Shown piece after piece: positions 22,613-34,735 of a stretch of DNA of 64,000 bases. A program made the translations under genes and the position numbers. The stretch is from Synaphobranchus kaupii (taxonomy: Eukaryota > Chordata > Actinopteri > Anguilliformes > Synaphobranchidae). The stretch is from positions 61,903,626-61,967,625 of the forward strand of contig CM056379.1 of NCBI GenBank assembly GCA_029718625.1, in the 5' to 3' direction. The notes below the pieces were generated by a model. That model was not told where the DNA came from and searched no databases. It was given only the letters and a program-made list of their open reading frames with translations. Every line of letters starts with the position of its first letter. Position 1 is the stretch's first letter.

Positions 22613-25600
22613 GGTTTTTTTTTTAAATTTTTTTTTATTTTTTATTAGTTTATTTGTCAGGGACAATGCACATTAATAAACAATGAATTGTAGAAACAAT
22701 ACATCATAAATGAGCCAGAATTAGCCAAAAGGCTAGTTTTCATCTGGAGTCCCTGGCCGGATGTTAAAAAGGCAGCCTGAAATGTCAAATACAATACAAT
22801 AAAATGCAATAAAAATAAGCTATATGACAGACATAAGACATTAGGGCACATGGAACACATATTAACATACTGTTAAAATACCAAAATATACACATGCACT
22901 ATACAGGAGAGAAACATACTCATGACAGGATATGACATACACATGCACTGTACAGGAGAGGAACATACTCATGAAAGGACATGACAGGACAAATAATTGG
23001 GACAGAACAGTTGTTGGCTTGATAGCAATAGGAGCATCTACTGTGTTAATGTGTGCATGGTTGATTACTATTGATGAGCCATGATTTCAGATGTGTAGTG
23101 AAGGTACGGTAAGTTTTGAGATCCCTGATCTGTGTGGGTATTGAGTTCCAATCCTGTGATGCTTTAACTGAAAATGCTGAGCGGCTAAATGCACTGACTC
23201 TGTGTGGGACAATGCAGTCTCCTCGAGTGGAGGCTCTGGTTGTGCGGCTGGTGCTTGATCTCTGTGTGATGTATGTATGAAACGGAGGGGGTGCAGTGTT
23301 ATGTAGGATTTTGTAGAGGAGGCAGAGGTTTTTGAAAAGGATTAAATTTTCCCAGCTCAGAAGTTTGTACTTCTGTAAAATGAGACAGTGGTGATGTGAG
23401 TTTGGTTTCCGGTCCAGGACTTTAAGGCTCTGTTTGTACAGTGTTTCTAGTGGCTTGAGTGATGTTTTGTTGGCCTGTGCTACACTAGTTAAACAGTATG
23501 TGAGATGGGAGACTATCATTGCGTTGAAGTACAGTTTGGCGGCATCGATGGTCATGGAATTTCTGATGAACCTATAATTAGATAGACTGAACTTAACCTT
23601 GTGGCCTACTTTCTTGATGTGAGATTTGAAGGATAGATTTGAGTCAATGAGAATGCCCAGATACTTGTATTCATGGACTATCTGCAGTTTTCCTCCTGAT
23701 ATCATGACATCTGGGTCCGGGGTGGTGCATGGTTTTTTTGTGAAGAACATGGCAACAGTTTTTGCAACATTGAGCTGGAGGCATGATTGTTCAAGCCACG
23801 TTGTTATGTGGACCAATGCGTTGGAGAGTTTTGCTGCAGCTTGTTGCTTTGTGCTACCATGTGCATAGACCACTGTGTCGTCGGCGTATAACTGGATCTC
23901 CACGTCAGGGCATACGGTAGGCAAGTCGTTGACGTATAGGCTGAACAGAAGTGGTCCTAGAATGGATCCTTGTGGGACGCCAGTAAGGGAGTTGATGGTG
24001 TCTGATTGATGGTTATGAACTTTCACACATTGAGTTCTATTGTTGAGGTATGACTCTGTCCATTTGATAGCGTTGTGGGAGAAGTTGAAGGTGGATAGCT
24101 TAGCAAGTAAAACCTTATGGTTAACTGTGTCAAAAGCCTTTCTCAAATCCAGGAATACTGCACTCACAACACCTTGCTTGTCCATCAGTGATTTGATCTT
24201 TTCCAGAAGAAGACAGTTGGCGGTATCTGTGGAATGCTGTGCTCTGAAGCCAAATTGCATGGGATGCAGTGGGAAGGGGCTATTGTTTAAATGAGAGATA
24301 AGTTGTTCTGCTACCCATTTCTCTAGTATCTTGGATACTGCAGGCAGAATGCTGATTGGTCTGTAATTGCTAATGTCCCGAGAATCACCTGACTTAAAAA
24401 TGGGAGAGATCACAGCTGTCTTCCAAGCAGTTGGGTAAATGCACTCAGAGATTGACAGGTTCATGATCTGCATAATGGGTGGAGCTAGAGACTCTTTGAG
24501 GTTTTTAAGCATAGCAGTGTCCATCCCAAAGATATCCTTAGCTGTGGAATGTTTGAGTGAGTCAATGATCATGTGTACTTTGCTGGTTGTTATATGGTCA
24601 ATGCTAAAAGTGGGCAGAGTAGGATCCACTGGGGTAGCAATCTCACATGTAATTGGAAAGCCTTGTGCAATCTTATTGACAGAATCAATAAAGTATTCAT
24701 TAAAGGCTTTTGCCTGTTCCATTGGGTCTTGCACTAGTTTATTGTTAGTATTTATTTCTAGTTGTTTGCTGTGTCTGAGATGATCACTCCCTACCAGTTT
24801 CTGAATCTGCTTCCAGATTAGTTTTGTGTTGCCTCTGGCTTCACTTATGATGCTGATGAAGAAGTTGGCTTTAGCGTTCCTGATGTCTTTGGTAACCTTG
24901 TTCCGCAGCATGATAAATGTACGTTTATCATTTGTCTGCTTAAACTTCAGGGCCCTTTTCAAAGAGAGGTCCCTCTCCTTCATCATCTTCAGTAGGTCAG
25001 AGTTCATCCACGGTAGTGATCTCTTTAGATTTTTCTTGCCTTTTACCCTTTTAGTAAATATATGGGCTATACGCTGAATTTCATGTATGAGTAGACTACT
25101 GTCTTCCTCCACATTTGATCCTGGCAGTATGTCATTCCAGTTGTTTTGTTTTATTGCATTTTCAAAATTTATGAGCTCATTTTTTGGGATCCTGAGCTGT
25201 TCCGGTAGTGTATGGCCATTCTGGAACCGTTTCTTTGTCAGCTTCCTCGATAAAAGTGTCAAATTGTGGTCAGAAAGCCCAGTGATAAAGTTGAGTGTCT
25301 TATCTACTCTTTCGGGTCGATTACTAAAAATCAAGTCAATTTGAGTTTGGGAGGTAGTGGTTATTCTGGTTGGCCCAATAATCAGTTGTGTTAAATCAAA
25401 TTTGTCTGTAATCTGTTTGAGGGTCTTCCTATTAGTTCTATTTTCCCAATTAATGTTAAAATCACCCATCAATAACACTTCTTTCTTGTGGTCATATTCT
25501 TTGAGTACACTTTTTAGACTTTCATAAAATTCAGTGGTAGAGTTAGGTGGGCGGTACAGGGCAAGAAGGGTAAAAGACATTTGAGGTGAGAGAGTTACAG

Positions 25601-26581
25601 ATAGACCAATACATTCCAAATCAATATCGGATGACCATTTTGTTTCATTACAGTGGAAACTATCTCTGATATAAATCATCACCCCACCACCCCTTCCCTT
25701 AGACCTATCCTGTCTAAATACCTTATATCCTGCTACATCTATTGCTGAGGATGGCGAGTAACTATGTAGCCATGTCTCTGATAGGCATAGAAAATCTAGG
25801 TTGGAGTCACTGAGGATATGGTGAACTTAGTCAATTTTGGAGATAACACTTCTGATATTCAAATGCCCACCTAAAAGTCCCCTGGGTTTAAACTGTGGGT
25901 TCCAAATAACATTCGACTGGTTTACAATTTTAAAGAGTTTAAATTTGCGATGCTTTTTGAAGGCCGGGTTCCCTACAGCTGTCTGGCTGCGAGGGTTACC
26001 TCTGTGTCGATTGTTTGTTGTCCCTCGTTGGTTGTTGTGATGAACTCCGTGTTTATTATTTGTTGGACCGCATTCACTTGTTGTCAGGGGAGCGCGGGGC
26101 ACAGAAAGTCGATTTTCAGGTGAAATTGCCGTTATGATGACACTTTCAGCGCTCGGCGTTGTTGGTGCCGAGACAGTCACGTTCCCGGAACAGTTCTTTA
26201 GGTTTTCGGTGGCTCGGATCGTCCAGGGTTCCCTCGATGGTTGCTCGGTCGCTGCTGGAGTCTGCATCCCCTCGGGAAGGCTTCCGAGCTCCGCTTGGCT
26301 GCGCCCACCGCTCGGCGTTTCCCAGGCAGCAGGTTAGCTTATCTCTTTTCACTGGAACAGTTCTACGTGTCCAGCTTTGATATGGAGAAGACCTCCCGTT
26401 TTTCAGTATGAAATGCTTTTAAAATGCCGATACAGAATATTAAACGTATACAATTAAAAGTTAAAAAGTTAAAACGCCATTGTTGTAGGCTATTTGTTGT
26501 AGGCCATTATATCTCTCCTCACTCTCTTTGCTATAGTTGCGGTCCCTTCACTGCTCTTCCATACTCATGTCCGTGTTAGTA
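22613..26581 (-). mobile_element. CR1/L2/Rex1-group LINE in reverse orientation inside the LTR element
   Basis: It splits the integrase codons of the LTR element: the host frame ends at the lysine codon 22,610-22,612 and resumes at 26,582. Read on the minus strand, a ~300-bp 5' region precedes one long ORF, and the 3' end is an A-rich tail at 22,613-22,660 preceded by 'gtgcattgtccctgaca'. I could not define a target duplication. Rex1-like is my best guess of clade from RT wording; not verified. Confidence 0.8.
23046..26267 (-). pseudogene. LINE protein: basic N-terminus, AP endonuclease, reverse transcriptase; one stop
   Basis: A single minus-strand frame of 1,073 codons is interrupted only by TAA at 25,827-25,829, right at the beginning of the endonuclease (after RSVISKID), where glutamine CAA would give TAA by one transition. 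The N-terminal ~110 residues are rich in basic and polar residues. The endonuclease follows: CLSETWL, RGGGVMIYIRD, LYRPPNS, LLMGDFNINW, SDHNL. Reverse transcriptase has NYRPISILPAVSKILE, LDLRKAFDTVNH, GVPQGSILGPLLF and the catalytic QLYADDTVVY. The C-terminal region ends SWLIN. The start may be further upstream. Apart from the single stop it looks intact, so the insertion is recent. Confidence 0.85.
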
Positions 26582-29460
26582 CGTGATGTTGCGAACCACT
26601 GTAAGACTTGCCATGACTGCCAAATGGCAGGGAAACCGAATCAAACAATTCCACCTGCTCCGTTGCATCCTATCCCTGTTGTTGCGGAGCCATTCCATAG
26701 GATCATTTTAGACTGTGTCGGTCCTTTACCACGGACTAAAAAGGGTAACCAATACATGTTAACCATCATGTGTGCTGCCACTCGGTTTCCAGAGGCTGTG
26801 CCCTTACGGAAAATAACGGCACCGGTTATTGTTAATGCCTTGATAAAGTTTTTTTCCATCTTTGGATTGCCAAAACTAATTCAGACTGACCAAGGGTCAA
26901 ATTTTATGTCGCGAACATTTTCCCAAGTTTTACAACAACTTGGTATTGCGCACTGTCCTTCCAGCGCATATCATCCTGAGTCTCAGGGCGCTTTAGAACG
27001 ATTTCACCAAACGTTGAAATCCATGCTACGCTCTTATTGTCTCTCTGAGGAAAGAGAGTGGGATGATGGTGTTCCACTGTTGCTCTTTGCCGTCAGGGAG
27101 GTTGTTCAAGAGTCGCTTGGCTTTAGTCCTTCGGATTTGGTGTTTGGTCACACGGTGCGTGGCCCGCTGAAACTTTTAAAAGAGAAATTGTTGGGCTCTG
27201 ACAAACCCGAAAATCTCCTTGATTATGTTTCCCGTTTTAGAATGCGGTTGCGAACTGCTTGTGACTTAGCAAGGAATACACTAGCAGTGTCACAACGTCG
27301 CATGAAACGTCTCTTTGACAGACGCGCAAAAATCCGCGTGTTTTTTCCTGGTGATCAAGTGTTGGCGTTCCTCCCTGTTGTTGGTTCCGCGTTGCAGGCT
27401 CGCTATAGCGGCCCATATATTATTAAAGAAAAAGTCGGGGAGTTGGATTATTTAATTAGTACTCCAGAGCGCAGAAAGAAAACTCGCTTGTGTCATGTGA
27501 ATATGTTGAAGGCTTATCATGATCGAAATACCACATGTCCCGCGAAGCCCGTGCTGACCTTCTCTCTCTCTCCAACGGAGGAGCTGTCTGTTGCCTCTTC
27601 GATTTTCCCTGAGGGGGATATGGATGATGTGACAGCGCCCTCTAGATGTGTGGTGGAGGGGCGGTTGAGGAACTCTGAGATGTTGTCTGGTTTCTCTGAA
27701 CGTCTTTCACATCTCTCTCCTCCTGAAAGGGCGGACATATTGAGTCTTGTTGATTCACATACAGTCTTGTTTCCCGATGTGCCAAGCCAAACATCGCTCG
27801 TGGAGCATGACATCGATGTGGGAGATGCAGCCCCCATCAAGCAGCACGCCTACCGTGTCAATCCTATGAAGCGTCAACATCTGAAGAAAGAGGTAGACTA
27901 TATGGTGAAACATAACATTGCAGTGCCCAGTAAAAGCCCGTGGAGCTCTCCATGTTTATTAGTTAATAAACCTGATGGTTCTTATCGTTTTTGTACAGAT
28001 TATCGCCGGCTAAATTCTATCACAAAGTCTGATAGCTATCCGCTACCCTTGATGGAGGACTGTATTGATCGCGTCGGGTCTGCTATATTTGTCAGTACAT
28101 TTGATTTATTAAAGGGATACTGGCAAGTCCCCTTGTCCGCCCGCGCAAGAGAAATATCAGATTCATTCCTGCAATATACGGTAATGCCATTTGGCCTAAG
28201 AAACGCTCCCGCAACATTTCAGAGGCTCATGAACCATGTTCTTGCAGGTCTACCTGGGTGTGAAGCCTACTTGGATGACGTTGTGGTATATAGTGCTACC
28301 TGGCCTGAACATGTACAACGTATCTCTGAACTTTTCAAACGCTTGGCAAAAGCCAATTTAACTGTGAACCTTGCAAAATGTGAGTTTGGCAAAGCTACAG
28401 TAACATACCTTGGCAAAATTGTGGGCGGAGGATCTGTGCGTCCTGTGAGCGCTAAGGTTGATGCTATCTCACAGTTCCCTGCTCCAACTGACAGACGCCA
28501 GCTGCGTCGGTTTTTAGGTATGGCTGGTTATTACCGTGGGTTTTGTTTAAATTTTTCCTCTGTTGCTGCTCCTTTAATGGACTCCTTAGTCCGAAGGTTG
28601 ATTTCATTTGGTCTGAGGATTGTCAGACAGCATTTGATAACATAAAAGTGCTCTTGATAAATGCCCCAATTCTTTCCGCCCCGGACTTCTCCTGTCCCTT
28701 TAGACTAGCTGTAGATGCAAGCGATTTTGGTGCAGGTGCCGTCCTTTTGCAAGAACGTTCCGATGGTGTTGAGCATCCCGTCTGCTATTTCTCTAAGAAA
28801 TTCAATGTCCATCAGCGGAGATATTCCACCATCGAGAAGGAGGCCCTCGCCCTAATCCTTGCTCTACAGCATTTTGAAGTCTATGTAGGTTCCTCCACCC
28901 ATCCTGTTGTGGTATACACGGACCATAACCCCCTCGTATTCCTACAAAAGATGCACAATTCCAACCAGCGGCTTATGAGATGGAGTGTTTTCCTACAAAG
29001 TTTTAATTTGGACATTAGACACATAAAAGGGAAGGATAATGTTGTTGCTGACGCTCTGTCCCGGAGATAGTCCATAAAATGGGATGTGTTTACATGTAAA
29101 TACTTTATTTTTCTTTTTACTCGGGTAAGGATGACTTACTAGTCTACTTGTTTCTCGCTGACTAGGTAAGATACCCGGCCGTCCAGGTGTGTTCCCTTTA
29201 TTTGGTTCCCACACTCTGGGTATTGTTTTTTTTAATTCTGGTATATTACATTACAGTACCGGTATGGTATTGTAATGCTGTATCTTGTTTAGCTGTGCCA
29301 TTCAAATTCAGTGGTAAGCATTTTTGACTACTGCTAAAGATAAATAATGAAATGCTCGAAAGAGAATTTATAGATATATATATATTTTTTTTTTTTAGTT
29401 TTACAGGATGCCTGTATACACCGTAAGTTATTCTCTGTAGCCTATGGCCACAGTTTGGTC

Positions 29461-29467
29461 AAGGGGG
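29461..29467 (+). promoter_or_regulatory. Polypurine tract of the LTR element
   Basis: AAGGGGG directly precedes the 3' LTR, the expected primer site for plus-strand DNA synthesis. It is short but well placed. Confidence 0.7.
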
Positions 29468-29883
29468 TGTTACGAGTGCCTGTCTTACCCCTGCTGTGCG
29501 GTCTTGTTTTCCCCTCCTCCAGAGGTAATTGACTGATTGGAGTCACCTGGCCCACACCTTTAAAAGACTGGCTTGCCCAGCCTTCAGGAGTTGCTGTTCT
29601 TTTTGTTCCTGTGCTTCCGAGTGAGACGGTTTTTCTCTCCTTCACGGTCTACGACCGAGTTTGTTGGACTGTGGGTTTTCTTTATTTTCTTCATCTACTG
29701 ACCTATTTCCTTTGCTACACATATTTACATTCACAGACGCATATATACACATACATACCTGCATTCACGCACCCATACGCTCCCTATCCCTTTTCCCCCT
29801 GGTAAATAAACATATTTTCTTTATTCGCAACTCAACGTCTCTGTGCCTTTTATGTTGCGGTCATTCAGGGAGTGGCCGTAACA
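29468..29883 (+). repeat. 3' LTR of the Gmr1-like element
   Basis: 416 bp, TGTTACG...CGTAACA, followed by the GTTAT target copy. No difference from the 5' LTR was found by reading. Since both LTRs are identical at integration, this argues for a geologically young insertion. Confidence 0.95.
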
Positions 29884-29888
29884 GTTAT

Positions 29889-31106
29889 ACTACCATTACC
29901 GCAATAACAGGATAGCTGTGTGCAAATTGCTGGACAGCAACAACTACTGCCACTAATAGCAGTCGTAATATCTGTAATTATCAATATCTCGCTAATTTGA
30001 ATCTGGAATCCTGAAAATTCTGTCTTTCTTACAAGGGAGAAACTGCAGTTCTTGAAGTGTAGATAATATAGCTAACGTTACATAACTACAGATTATTTAA
30101 TTAATCAACAACAAAACAAGCAATGTAAGCTACAGCTAACGTTACACCTAACTTAGAGGCAGCAGCTCCCAGCGAGCCGAGCGTAGCGGTAACATTAGTA
30201 AAAGAAAGCAGACGCACCCAAACTTTATTTGCAGACGTGCCTAAGTTACCTCGAACGACAGAAATTAATTTTAAAAATCCATTATAAATAAGAATTTCAG
30301 CTCAGCTAACATTATTAGCCTACCTTTACTTCTAGGCACCTGGCTCAGTTTCACACCAACTTTTGTGACTCTGGTGATCACCACTCAGTCTCACACTGAC
30401 ATGCAACCTCTCTCGTTTCTGGCTACATAGCAAGATGATATATAAGGTGTTTTAGCTAACTTTGCTATTTCCGATGGTGAATTAAATATAACGTTATACA
30501 GAAATGCTAATTAGTTACTTTCAAAGGACCATTGTAGTGGATGATAGTGGGAATGGCCCTCTCAGTGGGCTCCCAAATCCCATCTGGACAGCAATTGCAT
30601 TTGTGAATAAATAATTTTCGAAATGCAAATTACAGATAATTGAGCTCAAGCAGATTGCAGCCTCCTTCATGTGGCCAAATTCTAGCCATTTTTTAGGTGG
30701 GGAAACTAAATAGCGTGAGGACTCTCTCACCCAAACAAGCACTTTCATCCCATTTTGTTGGCAGTTCGCACTCACGCACTGACAGTTGCTAACTTGCTAC
30801 TGTGAGCAACCTAAGATACTCTAAGCTAGCTGTGACTCACATTGACGTTGAGGACAAGTTGAAAATCGAGCAATGTAATTGGAGGAAAAAATATCAACTT
30901 AAATAAATAAAATAAAAATAAAAATCATGTCCTTGAAGTAATTAAACTATAGCTAACCATGTCATCACTTAAAAGAGGTAAATGTTTTATTCTGTGGGGC
31001 CTTTAAACTTCAAATGCAGTGAAATTGGATAATTTGCATAAGTAAATTGGGTGTTTCCTTTGAATATTCACATCAAATTTCTTCAACCTTATCTTTCGTT
31101 AACAAG
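29889..31106. other. psmd3 intron sequence between two large insertions, nothing recognised
   Basis: About 1.2 kb of AT-rich sequence with 'gctaacgtta' motifs scattered around 30,070-30,150. No exon, RNA gene or repeat with clear ends was seen. Confidence 0.5.
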
Positions 31107-31435
31107 TACAGTTGTGTTAAAAAAAATAGCAGTGCAACGTCAGTAACCTGATGAACCACTGTTATTAGTAGTAGTGATATTTCTGCATGGCAAATAATTT
31201 ACTTGTAGATGTAGTAGTGTAATAGAAAAACAACAGACCCAACTGTCATGACATGCACGCTGCTTGTTCTGAGTAATTGACTCATTCATTGAAAGGGGCG
31301 TGTTCAAAATAATAGCAGTGTGGAGTTTAATTAGAGAATTCATTCATTCTGTGAAAAAACAGGTGTCATTAATTGTCCTTTATTAAGGAAGAAGGGAAGC
31401 AAATGTTTCTCACACTGTTATAAAATATATTTCCT

Positions 31436-34400
31436 CGGAATTAGTACCATCACTACTTTGGGAAACAGGGAAAGCGGAAAAATCATATCATATTCCACAC
31501 ACAAAAAAAGGAAAGACAATGAACAGGAAGTGTACTTAGAACAAAAGATTAAAGAATTAGAGAACATTAACACAAATAATCCCACAGCACAAATCCAGAA
31601 CGATTTACGTAAATACAAGTTACAACTGAATGAACACACAAATAGAAGAACTCAATTCCTCATACACAGACTCAGACAGGAGAATTTTGAATACAGTAAT
31701 AAATCTGGAAAATACCTGGCCAACCAAATCAAGCGAAGCAAATAAAAAAACTACAATCTCAACAATTATGAACTCAGCGGGGAAGATTGTGCAGACACCT
31801 GAGGAAATAAATAAGACCTTCCAAGATTTTTATACCAACCTATACTCATCAAAACATAAACCAAGCCAAGAAGACATTGACACATTCCTAAACGATATTG
31901 ATTTACCACAACTTACTGAAGACCAAGCAAATGCACTGGAAATACCGTATACAATAACAGAATTCTACAATGCACTCAAACTCATGCCTAACAATAAATC
32001 ACCAGGACCTGATGGCTTCCCCGCTGAGTTCTATAAAAACATTTGGAATATCCTAGCCCCTGTTTTCAATAGATAACAGCTGAAATTAAACAAACATCCA
32101 GACTTCCCAGAGACATGAACACTGCTACAATCTCTCTCTTACTAAAACCTGACAAAGACCCCACCTCCCCATCAAGCTATCGCCCTATCTCTCATCAATA
32201 CAGACACGAAAATCATTAGCAAAGCCCTAGCGTTACGAATCGAAACAGTTACTCCATCATCCACTCAGTTCAAACTGGTTTTATTAAAGGGAGACACTCA
32301 TCTAACAACCTTCGCAGACTATTTAACTTAATCCATTATACATCTCACACAAACTCACCAACAGCCATAGCCTCATTGGATGCAGAAAAGGCATTTGATA
32401 AAGTAAATTGGGAATTTTTATTTTCTACACTAAAAAAAATTGGTTTCGGTGAATCATTTATCCACTGGGTGAGGGTTTTGTACACATCACCAATGGCCAC
32501 GATCACCACCAATGGAATAATATCACAACGCTTCACTTTGCACAGGGGTACTAGGCAAGGATGCCCACTCTCCCCATCTTTATTCACCATCTTCATTGAA
32601 CCACTTGCAGCAGCTATTCGTCAAAAAAGAAACATCACAGGAATTCAAACAAAAAATATAGACCATAAAATCAGCCTTTATGCAGATGACATTTTACTCT
32701 ACTTACAGAATCCTTCATCTTCGTTACCTGAAACTATCCAGCTCATAAACACCTTCTCTAAAATCTCAGACTACACTATCAACTGGTCTAAATCCACCAT
32801 TCTCCCTCTCAGCCCTAATAGCTGGGATGAGGCAGTCCAAACACCACCTCTCTCTCTGCACACTGGTAATATCACCTATCTAGGAGTCAACCTTTCCCCT
32901 AGGCTGTCAGAGTTAGTCAATCTCAACTTCAACCCACTTCTCAAAACAGTAGAGGACAACCTTCAACGTTGGATGAATCTACCAATATCACTCATAGGCA
33001 GAATTGCTACAATCAAAATGACCAATACTCCCCATGATAAACTACCTATTCTCAATGACCCCTTCAAGCCCCCACCATCCTGGTTCAAATCCCTAGACTC
33101 CATCATCTCAAAATTGTACTGGAAAAACAAGACACCTAGAATCAAACTCGCCACCTTACAAAAATCCAAAACCCAAGGAGGTCTGGAAGCACCAAATTTT
33201 CTTCACTATTTTATTGCCCACCAAATCCAATACATTCACAAATGGACCAATCCCAATCAATCTGACAGCTCCTGGACAGACATAGAACAAACTTTATCTA
33301 TAGAAATCCATATTTCAGACTTACCATTCATAGGTCGTTCCATTACACAACATCCTTGCTTCAAAAACCCTACCATAGCTACAACTTTGACAGCCTGGTG
33401 GACATTTAATCAAATAACTAACACCACACTATCACCTACCAACCACACTCCCATCTGGAACAATCCTGACTTCTTAATGAACAAAAAACCACTAACCTTT
33501 ACTAATCCATGTTAAAAAGTTATCACACACCTCAAACATATCTTCTATAATAACACTCTGGTCTCATTTCCTCACCTGGTCCAGAAGTACGGCATTGGGG
33601 AGAATCACTTTTTAGAATTTCTCCAGGTCAAATCCTCTATTCAGTCCAAAATCAATATTAAATCACCTAATTTAGATCTTCCTCCACTAACCTCAGACCT
33701 GATCAACATCACTACTAAAAAAAAAAAAATACTATCCAAAATCTACAAGATAATCTCCACGTCCGACCTAACAATATCCATCCCTTCAGAAAAATGGGAA
33801 CAAGACCTGCAGATCATCCCTGATGCCGACTTCTGGACCCAAATCTGCAAAAACATCTTCTTTATATCTACCAACACAAACATCCAACTCATACAATACA
33901 AGATTATTCATAGAGTACACTACACGGGGAAAAGGATGTTTAAAATGGGTTTTATAGATTCTGAAACTTGTCCACACTGCACACAAAACACCACAGACAG
34001 CTATATGCACGCCACATGGGACTGCACACCAATTAAACAATTCTGGCGGGACATCACTGACAACCTCTCTCGTCTTTTGGGCTGCCACATCCCACTATCC
34101 CCTCCACTCTGCTTACTAGGAGACATATCCAACATCAACATAAAGAACACATACAGTAGAATTCTTTCCGTAGCCCTAATCATCGCCAAGAAAACCATCC
34201 TCATGAACTGGAAATCAAGGAAAAAAATCAATATTACACTTTGAAAAAACCTACTAATCGAATACATATCACTGGAAAAACTATCTGCCGCTATCAAAAA
34301 ACAAACCGCTGATTTTAACACAATCTGGAGTCCATTCATCTGTATCTTAAATCCCTAATTATAGTACTGATTTCACTCATCACCTTTTTGCCTGTACACT

Positions 34401-34735
34401 ATCCACACTAAACATGCCCCCCCTTTACTAGCTCCCTTTAATCTTTCCATCCTTTATGCAAAAAAAACAAAAAAACATAAAAACATTTCATTATTATTAT
34501 TATTTTATTTCTACATTATTACATCTCCCCTTATCCCCTTTTTGTCTTTGTTTTTTGTTGTTTTGTCTTGTTTTATGACACTTTGCTTAACTTTACTGTT
34601 TACTTAACTTAGTTTTCCCTCCATCATCTCTCTGATGCACAAAACTTTTTTTCTACATAACTCTATAAAAATAAAGTTGACCTTAAAGAGGGGGGGGCGG
34701 TGGCGGTGGCGGGACGAAAAAAATATATATATATA
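31436..34735 (+). mobile_element. 5'-truncated L1-like LINE nested in the Tc1-like transposon
   Basis: An 11-bp repeat ATATATTTCCT occurs at 31,425-31,435 and at 36,279-36,289, i.e. on both sides of this LINE plus the Tc1 element that later landed in its 3' tail. The 5' end starts within the region between endonuclease and RT. The 3' UTR runs from 34,360 to a G-rich and A/T-rich tail near 34,690-34,735. The right boundary is ambiguous within the TA-rich tract. Confidence 0.75.
31440..34358 (+). pseudogene. L1-like ORF2 remnant (RT and C-terminal zinc motif), several frameshifts
   Basis: Pieces in different frames line up in the normal order. 31,458-31,745 gives the region before RT (GKIISYSTHKKRK, IKELENIN). 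31,793-32,076 gives the early RT (SPGPDGFPAEFYK). After a damaged stretch, 32,376-33,515 gives DAEKAFDKVNWEF, HRGTRQGCPLSP and the catalytic LYADDILLY, followed by YLGVNLSP. 33,936-34,244 holds the C-terminal CPHC...H...C motif, and the frame after that ends near 34,358 (WSPF). At least four lesions are needed to explain the breaks, so it is considerably older than the L2 copy in the LTR element. L1 group is likely; exact clade not established. Confidence 0.75.

Larger units (their letters stand above)
17037..29070 (+). pseudogene. gag-pol polyprotein of the Gmr1-like element (broken, in three pieces)
   Basis: The frame starts at ATG 17,037. Gag has a coiled-coil-like basic/acidic stretch (about residues 80-140), a capsid region from 17,496, and a zinc knuckle CAYCKAFGHRITGC near 18,153. 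Protease shows LRDTGAAQSF at about 18,372. After the L2 insertion the frame resumes at 21,979 and reaches the integrase zinc domain (HDSPFAGHLG...), which is split by the second LINE and resumes at 26,582 (NHCKTCHDCQ). Integrase D,D,E lie in LDCVGPLP, QTDQGSNF and HPESQGALERF. RT follows (FCTDYRRLN, TFDLLKGYW, YLDDVVVYS), then RNase H (LAVDASDFGAG, STIEKEALA, YTDHNPL). Lesions: TGA at 17,493-17,495, probably from an arginine CGA; a ~5-residue gap after ARAREIS in RT; a one-base deletion near 28,590. Confidence 0.9.
15509..29888 (+). mobile_element. Gmr1-like Ty3/gypsy LTR retrotransposon, with two LINEs inserted
   Basis: A 14.4-kb insertion in the psmd3 intron, bounded by a 5-bp duplication GTTAT (15,509-15,513 and 29,884-29,888) and by two 416-bp LTRs. 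Without the nested L2 (18,527-21,974) and the reverse-oriented LINE (22,613-26,581) it would be about 6.95 kb including LTRs. Gag, zinc knuckle and protease come first, then integrase, then reverse transcriptase and RNase H. This order is that of Ty1/copia but the sequences are of gypsy type, which is the hallmark of the Gmr1 group first seen in cod. A primer-binding site and polypurine tract are in place. The element cannot be autonomous now: a stop, a frameshift, an RT deletion and two insertions break its polyprotein. Confidence 0.9.
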
